Assembly (NCBI RefSeq): GCF_001746365.1
Contig: NZ_MJAJ01000015.1
Span: 1 to 64,000, forward strand
Length of the DNA: 64,000 bases
Reading direction: 5' to 3'
Source: Streptomyces sp. LUP30
GTDB lineage: Bacteria > Actinomycetota > Actinomycetes > Streptomycetales > Streptomycetaceae
The notes under the pieces are model-generated. The model ran no database searches. It was not told where the DNA came from and saw only the letters and a list, made by a program, of their open reading frames with translations. Both the position numbers and the translations under genes were made by a program. Of this stretch, positions 24,581-39,205 are shown piece by piece. Each line of letters starts with the position of its first letter. Position 1 is the first letter of the stretch.

Positions 24581-25552
24581 CGGGGACGGTCCCGGGCCGG
24601 GGAAGACCTCTTCCAGGCCGGCCAGCAGCTCCTCGCTCGGCTCCATCTCGACCGCGCGCAGCGCCGAGTCGAGCTGCCCGGCCGTGCGCGGGCCGACGAT
24701 GGGGCCGGTCACGCCGGGCCGGGTGAGCAGCCAGGCCAGAGCCGCCTCGCCGGGCTCGACCCCGTGCTTTTCGAGGAGGTCCTCGTAGGCCTGGATCCGG
24801 GCGCGTGTCTTGGGGTCGGCGAGGGCGTCGGCGGCCCGTCCGGAGGCGCGGCGGCCGCCCTCGGCCTGCTTCTTGATCACCCCGCCGAGCAGCCCGCCGT
24901 GCAGCGGTGACCAGGGGATGACCCCGAGGCCGTAGTCCTGCGCGGCCGGGATGACCTCCATCTCGGCGCGGCGCTCGGCGAGGTTGTAGAGACACTGCTC
25001 GCTGACCAGGCCCATGCGGCCGTGCCGGGCGGCGGTCTCGTTGGCCTGGGCGATCTTGTAGCCGGGGAAGTTGGACGACCCGGCATAGAGGATCTTGCCC
25101 TGCTGGACCAGCACCTCGACGGCCTGCCAGAGCTCCTCGAAGGGAGTGCCACGGTCGATGTGGTGGAACTGGTAGAGGTCGATGTGGTCGGTGCCGAGCC
25201 GCTGCAGGCTCGCGTCGACGGCCCGCCGGATGTTCACCGCGGAGAGCTTGTCGTGGTTGGGCCAGGCGTCGCCGTCGGCGGACATGTTGCCGTAGACCTT
25301 GGTGGCGAGGACCACCTTGTCGCGCCGTCCGCCGCCCTTCGCGAACCAGCTGCCGATGATCTCCTCGGTACGGCCCTTGTTCTCGCCCCAGCCGTACACA
25401 TTCGCGGTGTCGAAGAAGTTGATGCCCGCACCGAGCGCCGCGTCCATGATGGCGTGGCTGTCGGTCTCGTCGGTCTGCGGGCCGAAGTTCATGGTGCCGA
25501 GGACGAGGCGGCTGACCTTGAGTCCGGTACGTCCGAGCTGCGTGTACTTCAT
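24563..25552 (-). CDS. Aldo/keto reductase (YhdN/tas-like)
   Basis: 329 aa from ATG at 25552; longer readings upstream are Pro/Arg-rich noise. Catalytic tetrad elements are visible: Asp in FFDTANVYG with Tyr, Lys in VVLATKVYG, and His in LYQFHHIDRGTP. C-terminal PIVGPRTAGQLDSAL is the NADPH-binding region of the AKR fold. MNFGPQTDETDSHAIMDAAL matches the potassium-channel-beta-like AKR subgroup. A cytoplasmic NADPH-dependent carbonyl reductase; substrate unknown. Apparently monocistronic. Confidence 0.92.
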   Translation of the reverse strand: MKYTQLGRTGLKVSRLVLGTMNFGPQTDETDSHAIMDAALGAGINFFDTANVYGWGENKGRTEEIIGSWFAKGGGRRDKVVLATKVYGNMSADGDAWPNHDKLSAVNIRRAVDASLQRLGTDHIDLYQFHHIDRGTPFEELWQAVEVLVQQGKILYAGSSNFPGYKIAQANETAARHGRMGLVSEQCLYNLAERRAEMEVIPAAQDYGLGVIPWSPLHGGLLGGVIKKQAEGGRRASGRAADALADPKTRARIQAYEDLLEKHGVEPGEAALAWLLTRPGVTGPIVGPRTAGQLDSALRAVEMEPSEELLAGLEEVFPGPGPSPEAFAW

Positions 25553-25780
25553 GGAGCACAAGCCAACGACCTGGAGTGCGCTCGATGCAAGGGGGGCGGG
25601 CCGAGCCGGAAGGGGACGGGGCGGAGTCGGGGGCGGCCGGGAGGACGGGCGGCCGGGCCGACGGTCGGGGTCGCGGGGGAACTCGCCGTTCCTGGGCCGG
25701 GCGCTCCTCGCCGGCCGCACCCGCTCGAGTGCCGCCGCACGGTACGACGGCACGGACGGCGACGGGGACGGGGCGCCGTC

Positions 25781-26455
25781 TCAGCCCGCGTACTCCCCGC
25801 CCAGTTCCCACCCCTGGTACATCGCCTCCGCGAAGGCCGAGGCCAGCTGGTGTTCGCCGGCGGCGTTGGGGTGGGTGCCGTCGTAGGTGTCCGTGTCGAT
25901 GTCCCAGGTCGGCGGGACCGAGGCCAGCAGGATCGGGGAGGCCGGTTCGTCCAGGTCGGCGGCGGTCTTCGCCAGGAGCTCGTTGAAGCGGGCGACCTCG
26001 GCGGCAAAGGGCTCGTCGTTCGCGGCCCGGACGTTGTGGATGACCGGCAGCCACACCATGGCGATCCGGGGGTTCGCCGCGCGGGCCTCGGCGACGAAGG
26101 CGCGCGCGTTCTCCGCCGTCTGCTCGGCGTTCGTGTAGAAGCCCAGGTCGATCAGGCCGAGCGAGACCAGCAGGACGTCCGCCCGCGACCTGCGGACCGC
26201 CTCGCCGATCAGCGGGGTCATGTGGGCCCAGCCCTCGCCCCAGCCGGCCAGATGCCCGCGCGGGAAGTCGGGTTCGGCGTAGGCGTACGACGAGGGGCTC
26301 TCCGTCGCCTTGTCGTAGAGCGTCTCGCGGGGGCCGACCAGCGTGAAGGGGCCGCCGTACTCAGCGCACAGGTGCTGCCACAGGCGGTAGCGCCAGGTGT
26401 GCTCGCCCGTGCTGCCGATCGTCATCGAGTCGCCTACGGGCATGAACCTGAGCAT
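25781..26455 (-). CDS. SGNH/GDSL-type hydrolase without signal peptide
   Basis: 224 aa, ATG at 26455. Block I FMPVGDSMTIGS carries the Ser nucleophile. Block V near the C-terminus is DGTHPN with the Asp-His pair. Block II Gly lies around HLAGWGEG. Block III, usually G-x-N-D, reads LGLID, so the oxyanion Asn is not obvious. There is no signal peptide or TM segment, so the enzyme is probably cytoplasmic, unlike many secreted Streptomyces SGNH esterases. It is divergent from a secreted protein gene. Confidence 0.85.
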   Translation of the reverse strand: MLRFMPVGDSMTIGSTGEHTWRYRLWQHLCAEYGGPFTLVGPRETLYDKATESPSSYAYAEPDFPRGHLAGWGEGWAHMTPLIGEAVRRSRADVLLVSLGLIDLGFYTNAEQTAENARAFVAEARAANPRIAMVWLPVIHNVRAANDEPFAAEVARFNELLAKTAADLDEPASPILLASVPPTWDIDTDTYDGTHPNAAGEHQLASAFAEAMYQGWELGGEYAG

Positions 26456-26556
26456 CCGCTCATGATGAGGGATCCGGCGTGGATCACCGCGGGCGGGGGC
26501 GTGTGAGACCGGCCACGAACCGGTGAACCGCCGGGCGGGATGGCAGGCTTGGGGGC

Positions 26557-27588
26557 ATGCGCCGACCTTTCGCCGTCCGAGCCGGAGCCCTGGTGACCGG
26601 AGCCCTGCTGCCCGGGGTCCTCCTCTCGGGAGCCCTCGCCGTGCTCGCGGGACCCGCCGCGTCCCCCGCGTCCGCGGCCGACGGCGACAAGGGATTCACC
26701 ATCGAGGACCCGCGCATCACCGAGTCCAGCGGCCTCGCCGCCTCCCGGCAGCACCCGGGCGTCTACTGGACCCACAACGACAGCGACGACGGCCCCTACC
26801 TCTACGCCGTCGACAGCGCGACGGGCAGGACCGTCGCCCGGGTCACCCTCACCGGGATCGGCACGCCTCGTGACGTCGAGGCGATCTCCATCGGTCCGGA
26901 CAACCAGATCTGGGTCGGCGACATCGGCGACAACCTCGGCGGCACCTGGAAGTACGTGTGGGTCTACCGGCTGCCCGAGCCGAAGAAGCTCGTCGACCAG
27001 ACCGTCAGGGCCACGCAGTACGTCGTGAAGTACTCCGACGGCCCCCGCGACGCCGAGTCGCTCCTGGTGCATCCCAAGACCGGGCGCGTCTACATCATCG
27101 ACAAGAAGGAGGACGGCGGGCACCTCTACGAGGGCCCGGCCACGCTCTCCGCCTCCGGGGCGAACGTCTTCCGGCCGATCGCCCCCGTCGACCTGTGGGC
27201 CACCGACGCCGCCTTCTCCCCGGACGGCTCACAGCTCGCTGTGCGCGGCTACTTCGGCGGCATCTCCTACGCCTGGAACGGCGGGAAGATCGAACGCGAG
27301 GGGCGGCTCGACGTGCCGCTGCAACGGCAGGGCGAGTCGGTCAGCTACTCCGCCGACGGCGACAAGCTCCTGTACGGCAGTGAGGGCTCCCACAGTCCCG
27401 TGGTGGCCGAGGACGCGCCCAAGAGTGCCTCGTCCGGCTCCAAGTCCGCTTCCGGGGGCGGGAGTTCCAGCGCCTCCGGCAAGGATGGCGGGTCCTCCGC
27501 GACGGGCGGCGTCAAGGTCGGCGCGCTGGCCGTGGTCGCGGTGTGCGCGGTCTTCTTCGGCCTCCGTCGGTTCCGGCGGCGCGGCTGA
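26557..27588 (+). CDS. Secreted, C-terminally anchored beta-propeller-like protein
   Basis: 343 aa, ATG at 26557. The signal peptide (basic start, long hydrophobic core, ASPASA cleavage near residue 41) is followed by repeating beta-rich modules: ESSGLAASRQHPGVYWTHND, VEAISIGPDNQIWVGDIGDN, AESLLVHPKTGRVYIIDK, DAAFSPDGSQLAVR. These resemble WD40/esterase-type propeller blades. A Ser/Gly/Lys-rich linker (about 287-318) leads to a final TM segment (VGALAVVAVCAVFFGL) and basic RRFRRRG tail, so it should be held outside the membrane. Function unknown; the cellulase follows 150 bp downstream. Confidence 0.85.
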   Translation: MRRPFAVRAGALVTGALLPGVLLSGALAVLAGPAASPASAADGDKGFTIEDPRITESSGLAASRQHPGVYWTHNDSDDGPYLYAVDSATGRTVARVTLTGIGTPRDVEAISIGPDNQIWVGDIGDNLGGTWKYVWVYRLPEPKKLVDQTVRATQYVVKYSDGPRDAESLLVHPKTGRVYIIDKKEDGGHLYEGPATLSASGANVFRPIAPVDLWATDAAFSPDGSQLAVRGYFGGISYAWNGGKIEREGRLDVPLQRQGESVSYSADGDKLLYGSEGSHSPVVAEDAPKSASSGSKSASGGGSSSASGKDGGSSATGGVKVGALAVVAVCAVFFGLRRFRRRG

Positions 27589-27636
27589 GCTCCACCGTCC
27601 GCGGGCGGCGCCGTTCCGGAGCCACCGCTGCCGTAG

Positions 27637-29271
<1,635 letters not shown>

Positions 29272-29276
29272 GGGCG

Positions 29277-29307
29277 GGGTGCCCGGTGAACCGCTTGCCG
29301 GGCACCC
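29277..29307 (+). terminator. Terminator after cellulase
   Basis: GGGTGCCCGG (29277-29286) and CCGGGCACCC (29298-29307) form a perfect 10-bp stem with an 11-nt loop just beyond the stop codon. Confidence 0.75.
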
Positions 29308-29446
29308 GGCCGGAAGCGGCCGTGACGCAAATGAGTTCCCAATTTTCGGTCGAACAGGTCCTCGAGGCCGCACTTCTCCGGAAGGATCCCGCCAGGATCG
29401 CAAACCTTGCGGTCAGGCCGAACCACCCATGGTGTGAAGGAACTTC

Positions 29447-31045
29447 ATGAGAAGAAGCACAGCCGTGCTGTGCGGCGCGACCGTCGTACTGGCCGGAACG
29501 CTCACGGCCGTTCCGGCCGAGGCCACCACCTCCCGGTCCGCACCGGCCGCCCAGGCGTCGAAGGTCACCTGGAAGAAGTGCGCCACGGAGGACTCCCCGA
29601 CCCTGCAGTGCGCAACGGTCAAGGTGCCGCTCGACTACGCCAGGCCGCAGGGGCGGAAGATAACCCTCGCCCTGTCGCGTGTCCCGCACACCGCGCGGAA
29701 GTACCAGGGCCCGCTGCTGGTCAACCCCGGCGGCCCCGGCGGCAGCGGTCTGTCCCTCGCCGGGTTCGTCGCGTCCTCGCTCCCCAAGGCGGTCGCGTCC
29801 CAGTACGACGTCATCGGCTTCGACCCGCGAGGCGTGGGCGAGAGCAAGCCCGCCCTGGACTGCAAGCCGGGCTACTTCAACCCGGTCCGCCCGGACTCCG
29901 TGCCCCGCACCGCCGCGATCGAGAAGGCCAACCTCGCGCGCGCCAAGTCCTTCGCCAAGGCCTGCGGCACGAAGTACACGGACCTCCTGCCGTACATCAA
30001 CACGGTCAGCGCCGTGAAGGACATGGACGCGATCCGCGCGGCGCTCGGCGCCCAGAAGATCAACTACTTCGGCTACTCGTACGGCACCTACCTGGGCCAG
30101 GTCTACGCCAAGCTCTTCCCGAGCCGGGTGCGCCGCCTGGTGCTGGACTCGATCGTCGACCCCGGCGGGGTCTGGTACGACGCCAACATCACGCAGGACT
30201 ACGCCTTCGACGCCCGTCAGAAGGCGCTGATGGCGTGGATCGCCAAGTACGACGCCACGTACAAGCTCGGCACGGACCCGGCCAGGATCGAGGCCAAGTG
30301 GTACGCGATGCGGGCCGAACTCGCCAAGAAGCCGGCCGGCGGCAAGGTGGGCGCCTCCGAGCTCGAGGACACCTTCATCCCCGGCGGCTACTACAACGGC
30401 TACTGGCCCTCCCTCGCGGAGGCGTTCGCCGCCTACGTGAACGACAAGAACGCCACCCCGCTCGTCAAGGCGTACGAGGGCATGGCGGCCATCGACGCCT
30501 CCGGCGACAACGGCTACAGCGTCTACACCGCCGTGCAGTGCCGTGACGTGTCCTGGCCGCGCGACTGGAACCAGTGGCGCAAGGACAACTGGGCCGTGTA
30601 CAAGAAGGCCCCCCTCATGGCCTGGAACAACGCCTGGTACAACGCGCCCTGTGCGTTCTGGCCCACCAGGACGATGAAGCCGGTGAACGTCGCCAACAGC
30701 AAGCTCCCGCCGGTGCTGCTGTTCCAGGCGACGAAGGACGCGGCCACCCCCTACCAGGGCGGCGTCGCCGTCCACCGCCTCCTCAAGCACTCCAGCCTGG
30801 TGGTCGAGAACGGCGGCGGCAACCACGGCATCACGCTGAGCGGCAACGCCTGTCTGGACGCGTACCTGGCGAAGTACCTGACCGACGGCACCGTGCCGCG
30901 CGGCAGCGGCGTGGCCGACGCGGTCTGCCAGAAGACCGCCGACCCGAAGCCGGCGGCCGCGACGCCGTCCGCCCTGGCCGCCGGTCGGCCGGCCGCCGCG
31001 GCCCCCGGCGACGCCCTGCACCGCCTGCTCGGCTCCCGCGGCTGA
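29447..31045 (+). CDS. Exported alpha/beta-hydrolase peptidase, S33/SlpD-like
   Basis: 532 aa, ATG at 29447 with GAAGGAAC upstream. Signal peptide ends around PAEA. KCATEDSPTLQCATVKVPLDY is the N-terminal consensus of Streptomyces tripeptidyl-aminopeptidase/SlpD-type enzymes. LLVNPGGPGGSG forms the oxyanion region; the nucleophile elbow is GYSYGTYLG (Ser). The C-terminal lobe supplies Asp near ATKDAATPY and His in GGGNHGITL. The last 50 residues are Ala/Pro-rich. Likely extracellular peptide trimming. It may share extracellular nutrient acquisition with the cellulase but has its own 175-bp upstream region. Confidence 0.9.
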   Translation: MRRSTAVLCGATVVLAGTLTAVPAEATTSRSAPAAQASKVTWKKCATEDSPTLQCATVKVPLDYARPQGRKITLALSRVPHTARKYQGPLLVNPGGPGGSGLSLAGFVASSLPKAVASQYDVIGFDPRGVGESKPALDCKPGYFNPVRPDSVPRTAAIEKANLARAKSFAKACGTKYTDLLPYINTVSAVKDMDAIRAALGAQKINYFGYSYGTYLGQVYAKLFPSRVRRLVLDSIVDPGGVWYDANITQDYAFDARQKALMAWIAKYDATYKLGTDPARIEAKWYAMRAELAKKPAGGKVGASELEDTFIPGGYYNGYWPSLAEAFAAYVNDKNATPLVKAYEGMAAIDASGDNGYSVYTAVQCRDVSWPRDWNQWRKDNWAVYKKAPLMAWNNAWYNAPCAFWPTRTMKPVNVANSKLPPVLLFQATKDAATPYQGGVAVHRLLKHSSLVVENGGGNHGITLSGNACLDAYLAKYLTDGTVPRGSGVADAVCQKTADPKPAAATPSALAAGRPAAAAPGDALHRLLGSRG

Positions 31046-31068
31046 CGGCCCGCCGCTGAACCGAGACG

Positions 31069-31102
31069 CGAAGGGGGCCCGGTGTTCACCGGGCCCCCTT
31101 CG
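31069..31102. terminator. Very strong bidirectional terminator
   Basis: A 16-bp perfect stem, CGAAGGGGGCCCGGTG with its complement, separated by only two bases, between the convergent S33 peptidase and serC genes. Confidence 0.93.
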
Positions 31103-31120
31103 TCGTCGTACCGAAGACGA

Positions 31121-35348
<4,228 letters not shown>

Positions 35349-35464
35349 CAGTGGGCGGAACGACCGGCCGTCGCCCGGCGGCGCGGGTCTGCGGGGGGAG
35401 GCGGCGTCTCGCAGCCTGAGACGGTGGCCCAGACAGTGGCAAAATCAGTTCACACACCTGACGT

Positions 35465-35482
35465 AGTCCACTACCGTGGACT
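35465..35482. promoter_or_regulatory. Inverted repeat in the promoter of the EamA exporter
   Basis: AGTCCAC-TACC-GTGGACT, perfect 7-bp arms, 13 bp before the GTG at 35495. Candidate operator. No cognate regulator gene is adjacent. Confidence 0.55.
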
Positions 35483-35494
35483 CTGCAGTACATC

Positions 35495-36499
35495 GTGCTG
35501 AACGAACCGAGTCGACCACCTGGACCGCCCGTGACCACCCCCGACGCAGCAGCGACCGCCGCCCCCGTCATCCCACCGCAGATCCGGTCCGACGCGGGAG
35601 CGGGCGGCCCCGGCCGCAGCGGCCGGTTCGGCTCCCTCGGTCCGGTCGGGCTGGTGCTCGCCGGAGGGGTCTCGGTGCAGTTCGGCGGCGCGCTGGCGGT
35701 GACGCTGATGCCGAGGGCGGGCGCCCTGGGCGTCGTCGCGCTGCGGCTGCTGGTGGCCGCGGTCGTGCTCCTGGTCGTCTGCCGGCCGCGCCTGCGCGGC
35801 CACTCCCGCGCCGACTGGGGCACGGTCGTCGCCTTCGGCGTCGCCATGTCCGCGATGAACGGCCTGTTCTATCAGGCGCTCGACCGCATCCCGCTGGGCG
35901 TGGCGGTCACGCTGGAGGTGCTCGGCCCCCTCGCCCTGTCGGTCGTCGCCTCGCGGCGCGCGCTGAACCTGGTCTGGGCCGCACTGGCGCTGGCGGGCGT
36001 CTTCCTCCTCAGCGGCGCGGGCAGTGGCGGTGGCCTGGGCGCCCTGGATCCGGTGGGCGTCGCGTTCGCGCTGGGCGCCGGCGTGATGTGGGCCGCGTAC
36101 ATCGTGTTCAGCGCCCGCACCGGCCGCCGGTTCCCGCAGGCGGACGGGCTGGCCCTGGCGATGGCGGTCGGCGCGTTGCTCTTCCTGCCCCTGGGGCTCG
36201 CGGAGTCGGGCGTCAAGCTGGCCGACCCCGTGACGCTCGGTCTGGGGGCGGGGGTGGCCGTGCTCTCCTCGGTCCTGCCCTACACCCTGGAGCTCCTCGC
36301 CCTTCGCCGCCTGCCGGCCTCCACCTTCGCGGTGATGATGAGCCTGGAGCCGGCCCTCGCCGCCACGGCCGGCTTCCTCGTCCTCGACCAGGCCCTGAGC
36401 ACCGTCCAGGCCGCCGCGATCGCCTTGGTCGTCGCGGCGAGCATGGGCGCCGTCCGCACCCAGACCGCCCGCCCCAAAACGGCAACACCGGAGGCGTGA
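35495..36499 (+). CDS. EamA/DMT-family transporter
   Basis: 334 aa from GTG at 35495; GTG at 35531 (VTTPDAAAT) is an alternative start without the disordered first 12 residues. Neither has a clear ribosome site, so leaderless translation is possible. Ten hydrophobic helices in two EamA repeats (first ending SGAGSGGG, second starting [19 protein letters not shown]). [21 protein letters not shown] and [20 protein letters not shown] are the RhtA/YdcZ-like signature loops. Probably exports amino acids or metabolites. A heptamer repeat array begins 8 bp after the stop. Confidence 0.9.
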   Translation: MLNEPSRPPGPPVTTPDAAATAAPVIPPQIRSDAGAGGPGRSGRFGSLGPVGLVLAGGVSVQFGGALAVTLMPRAGALGVVALRLLVAAVVLLVVCRPRLRGHSRADWGTVVAFGVAMSAMNGLFYQALDRIPLGVAVTLEVLGPLALSVVASRRALNLVWAALALAGVFLLSGAGSGGGLGALDPVGVAFALGAGVMWAAYIVFSARTGRRFPQADGLALAMAVGALLFLPLGLAESGVKLADPVTLGLGAGVAVLSSVLPYTLELLALRRLPASTFAVMMSLEPALAATAGFLVLDQALSTVQAAAIALVVAASMGAVRTQTARPKTATPEA

Positions 36500-36506
36500 C
36501 GGGGCC

Positions 36507-36569
36507 GCGGCCTGCGGCCTGCGGCTTGCGGCTTGCGGGCTGCGGCCTGCGGCTCGCGGCCTGCGGCCT
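36507..36569 (+). repeat. Nine tandem 7-bp units (GCGGCCT-type)
   Basis: Units in order: GCGGCCT, GCGGCCT, GCGGCTT, GCGGCTT, GCGGGCT, GCGGCCT, GCGGCTC, GCGGCCT, GCGGCCT. Non-coding minisatellite between the exporter stop and the acyl-CoA operon promoter. Likely variable in copy number. Confidence 0.9.
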
Positions 36570-36606
36570 CGCGGCGCCCCCGCCCCGCGTTCCCGCCCGT
36601 TCCCGG

Positions 36607-36622
36607 TGCATGAATTCATGCA
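36607..36622. promoter_or_regulatory. 16-bp perfect palindrome upstream of the acyl-CoA operon
   Basis: TGCATGAATTCATGCA, 44 bp before the first ATG (36666). It is conspicuously AT-richer than its surroundings. Candidate operator for the TetR protein encoded as last gene of the operon. Confidence 0.65.
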
Positions 36623-36632
36623 AGCGTGCTTG
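36621..36632. promoter_or_regulatory. Second inverted repeat overlapping the first
   Basis: CAAGC-GT-GCTTG shares its first two bases with the end of the 16-bp palindrome, giving a double operator-like arrangement followed by ATTGTTTCTCT. Confidence 0.55.
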
Positions 36633-36665
36633 ATTGTTTCTCTGTCCGCTGCCATGCTCCACCTC

Positions 36666-37496
36666 ATGGCCGACCCGACCCCCGTGCTCGACGACCTCCG
36701 TGCCGAAAGCGACGAACTCGACCGGCTGGTAGCCGAGTTGGGGCCGGAGCAATGGCGGCTTCCCACCCCCGCCCCCGGCTGGACCGTCGCCCACCAGATC
36801 GCGCACCTCGCCTGGACCGACCACTCCTCCGCGCTGGCCGTGACCGACCAGGACGCCTTCGCCCGCGAGGTCGAGAAGGCGCTGGCCGCGCCCGGGGACT
36901 TCGTCGACAACGGCGCCGAGGAGGGCGCGGCGAAGCCGCCCGCACAGCTGCTCGCCGACTGGCGGGCCGGACGCAGGGCCCTGGACGAGGCCCTGCGGGC
37001 GGCTCCGGCGGGAGCGCGTTTCCCTTGGTACGGGCCGCCCATGGCCGCCGCCTCGATGGCCACCGCACGGCTCATGGAGACCTGGGCGCACGGCCTGGAC
37101 GTGGCGGACGCGCTGGGCGCGGTCCCCGTGCCCACCGACCGGCTCCGGCACATCGTCCGCCTCGGCGTGCGCACCCGCGACTTCGCCTTCGGGGTGCACG
37201 GGCTGCCCACGCCGTTCGAGGAGTTCCGCGTCGAACTGCGCGCTCCCTCGGGCGAGACGTGGACCTTCGGCCCCGAGGACGCCACGGACCGCGTCACCGG
37301 CCCCGCCCTCGACTTCTGCCTGCTGGTCACCCAGCGCGCCCACCGCGCCGACCTCGCCCTGCGGGCAGAGGGTCCCGACGCCGACCGCTGGCTGGACGTC
37401 GCCCAGGCCTTCGCCGGTCCGCCCGGCGAAGGCCGCCCGCCGAAGGGCCCGGAAGCGCGCGCGGACGCGAAGGGGCCGACGGGGGCGGGGTCGTGA
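36666..37496 (+). CDS. TIGR03084/DinB-like metal-binding protein (maleylpyruvate isomerase fold)
   Basis: 276 aa from ATG at 36666 (ATG at 36654 also possible). The helical MDMPI/DinB fold: [15 protein letters not shown], then [18 protein letters not shown] with two of the metal-ligand histidines near residues 39 and 43. A third His lies in the [14 protein letters not shown] helix. The C-terminal tail is low-complexity. Family members are thiol-dependent metalloenzymes, often mycothiol-linked. This subfamily recurs beside AtuA/acyl-CoA genes in actinobacteria, but its reaction is unknown. First gene of the operon; its stop overlaps the next start (GTGA). Confidence 0.87.
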   Translation: MADPTPVLDDLRAESDELDRLVAELGPEQWRLPTPAPGWTVAHQIAHLAWTDHSSALAVTDQDAFAREVEKALAAPGDFVDNGAEEGAAKPPAQLLADWRAGRRALDEALRAAPAGARFPWYGPPMAAASMATARLMETWAHGLDVADALGAVPVPTDRLRHIVRLGVRTRDFAFGVHGLPTPFEEFRVELRAPSGETWTFGPEDATDRVTGPALDFCLLVTQRAHRADLALRAEGPDADRWLDVAQAFAGPPGEGRPPKGPEARADAKGPTGAGS

Positions 37497-39205
37497 GCGT
37501 GCTGCGCGTCGGCAACGCCTCGGGCTTCTACGGCGACCGCTTCGACGCCCTGCGCGAGATGCTCACCGGCGGCGAGCTCGACGTCCTCACCGGCGACTAC
37601 CTCGCCGAGCTGACCATGCTCATCCTCGGGCGCGACCGGATGAAGGACCCCGCCGCCGGGTACGCCCGCACCTTCCTGCGCCAGCTGGAGGAGTCCCTCG
37701 GCCTCGCCCACGAGCGGGGCGTGCGGATCGTCACCAACGCGGGCGGTCTCAATCCGGCCGGACTCGCCGACGCCGTGCGGCAGTTGGCGGACCGGCTCGG
37801 CATCCCCGTACGCGTCGCGCACGTCGAGGGCGACGACCTCGGCCCCCGGTACCCCGGCAGTCTCACCGCCCACGCCTACCTCGGCGGGTTCGGCATCGCC
37901 GCGTGTCTGCGCGAGGGCGCGGACGTCGTCGTCACCGGGCGGGTCACCGACGCGGCCCTCGTGACCGGTCCGGCCGTCGCCCGCTTCGGCTGGGAGGCGA
38001 CGCAGTACGACCGGCTCGCGGGCGCCGTCGTCGCCGGACACGTCCTGGAGTGCGGGGCGCAGGCCACCGGCGGCAACTACGCCTTCTTCACCGAAGGCGG
38101 GGCCCGGCGCGGTGGCGGCCACGGGGGCGGCCGCGACCTGCGGCGGCCCGGCTTCCCGCTCGCCGAGATCCACGACGACGGCAGCTGCGTCATCACCAAG
38201 CACCCCGGCACGGGCGGCTTCGTCGACGTCGGCACGGTGACCGCGCAGCTCCTGTACGAGACCGCCGGCGCCCGGTACGCCGGGCCCGACGTCACCGCCC
38301 GCCTGGACACCGTGCGTCTCGCCCAGGACGGCCCCGACCGGGTGCGGATCCAGGGTGTGCGCGGCGAGGCCCCGCCGCCGACCCTCAAGGTCGGCCGCAC
38401 CCGCCTCGGCGGCTTCCGCAACGAAGTGGTCTTCGTGCTCACCGGTCTCGACATCGAGGCCAAGGCCGACCTCGTGCGGGAGCAGATGGCGGACGCCCTC
38501 GCCGAGTCCCGCCCCGCCGAGGTCCGTTGGGAGCTGTCCCGCACCGACCGGCCGGACGCCGACACCGAGGAGACGGCGAGCGCGCTGCTGCGGCTGGTCG
38601 TCCGCGACCCGGAACAGGCCGCCGTGGGACGGGCGTTGAGCGGGGCGGCGATCGAACTGGCCCTCGCCGGCTATCCCGGCTTCCATGTGCTCGCCCCGCC
38701 CGGGAAGGGCTCCCCTTATGGGGTGTTCGAGGCCGCGTACGTCCCGCAGGAGGACGTCGAGCATGTCGCCGTCCTCCACGACGGCCGGCGCGTCCCGGTC
38801 CCGCCGCCCGCCGCCGCGCGCGTCCTCGAACCGGCGGCGGAGCCGGACCTGCCCGAGCCGCCGCCCCCGGGGCCCGTGCGGCGCGCGCCCCTCGGGCTCG
38901 TCGCCGGAGCCCGCAGCGGCGACAAGGGCTCCGACGCCAACGTAGGGGTGTGGGCCCGCACCGACGCGGCCTGGCGCTGGCTCGCCCACGAGCTGACCGT
39001 CGAACGATTCCGGCAGCTCCTCCCGGAGACCCGGACCCTGACCGTCACCCGGCACGCCCTGCCCCGGCTGCGCGCCCTGAACTTCGTCGTCGAGGGCCTC
39101 CTCGGCGACGGCGTCGCCGCCCAGCACCGCTTCGACCCGCAGGCCAAGGCGCTCGGCGAATGGCTGCGCTCCCGCTGCCTGGACATCCCGGAGGCCCTGC
39201 TTTGA
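37493..39205 (+). CDS. AtuA-family (DUF1446) protein, acyclic terpene utilisation-like
   Basis: 570 aa from GTG at 37493 in a GTGA overlap. N-terminal DUF1446 domain: [82 protein letters not shown]. After about residue 455 a separate C-terminal module ([20 protein letters not shown]) matches the AtuA-associated small domain, so this is the fused form. AtuA is required for citronellol/geraniol growth in Pseudomonas but its chemistry is unestablished. The next gene starts inside its stop (TTGA). Adjacent carboxylase genes support acyl-CoA metabolism. Confidence 0.92.
   Translation: MSVLRVGNASGFYGDRFDALREMLTGGELDVLTGDYLAELTMLILGRDRMKDPAAGYARTFLRQLEESLGLAHERGVRIVTNAGGLNPAGLADAVRQLADRLGIPVRVAHVEGDDLGPRYPGSLTAHAYLGGFGIAACLREGADVVVTGRVTDAALVTGPAVARFGWEATQYDRLAGAVVAGHVLECGAQATGGNYAFFTEGGARRGGGHGGGRDLRRPGFPLAEIHDDGSCVITKHPGTGGFVDVGTVTAQLLYETAGARYAGPDVTARLDTVRLAQDGPDRVRIQGVRGEAPPPTLKVGRTRLGGFRNEVVFVLTGLDIEAKADLVREQMADALAESRPAEVRWELSRTDRPDADTEETASALLRLVVRDPEQAAVGRALSGAAIELALAGYPGFHVLAPPGKGSPYGVFEAAYVPQEDVEHVAVLHDGRRVPVPPPAAARVLEPAAEPDLPEPPPPGPVRRAPLGLVAGARSGDKGSDANVGVWARTDAAWRWLAHELTVERFRQLLPETRTLTVTRHALPRLRALNFVVEGLLGDGVAAQHRFDPQAKALGEWLRSRCLDIPEALL

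Noticed and set aside
24463-26054. Longer minus-strand reading joining the aldo/keto reductase and SGNH regions
   Set aside because: It is out of frame with both; the two genes have separate good starts and motifs.
36507-36569. CRISPR-like array
   Set aside because: Units are 7 bp with no spacers; simple minisatellite. No cas genes are nearby.
35471-39127. 1218-codon minus-strand open frame opposite the exporter and AtuA genes
   Set aside because: It crosses several convincing genes and has shadow-frame composition. Its readable Arg/Pro/Gln repeats come from the heptamer array.
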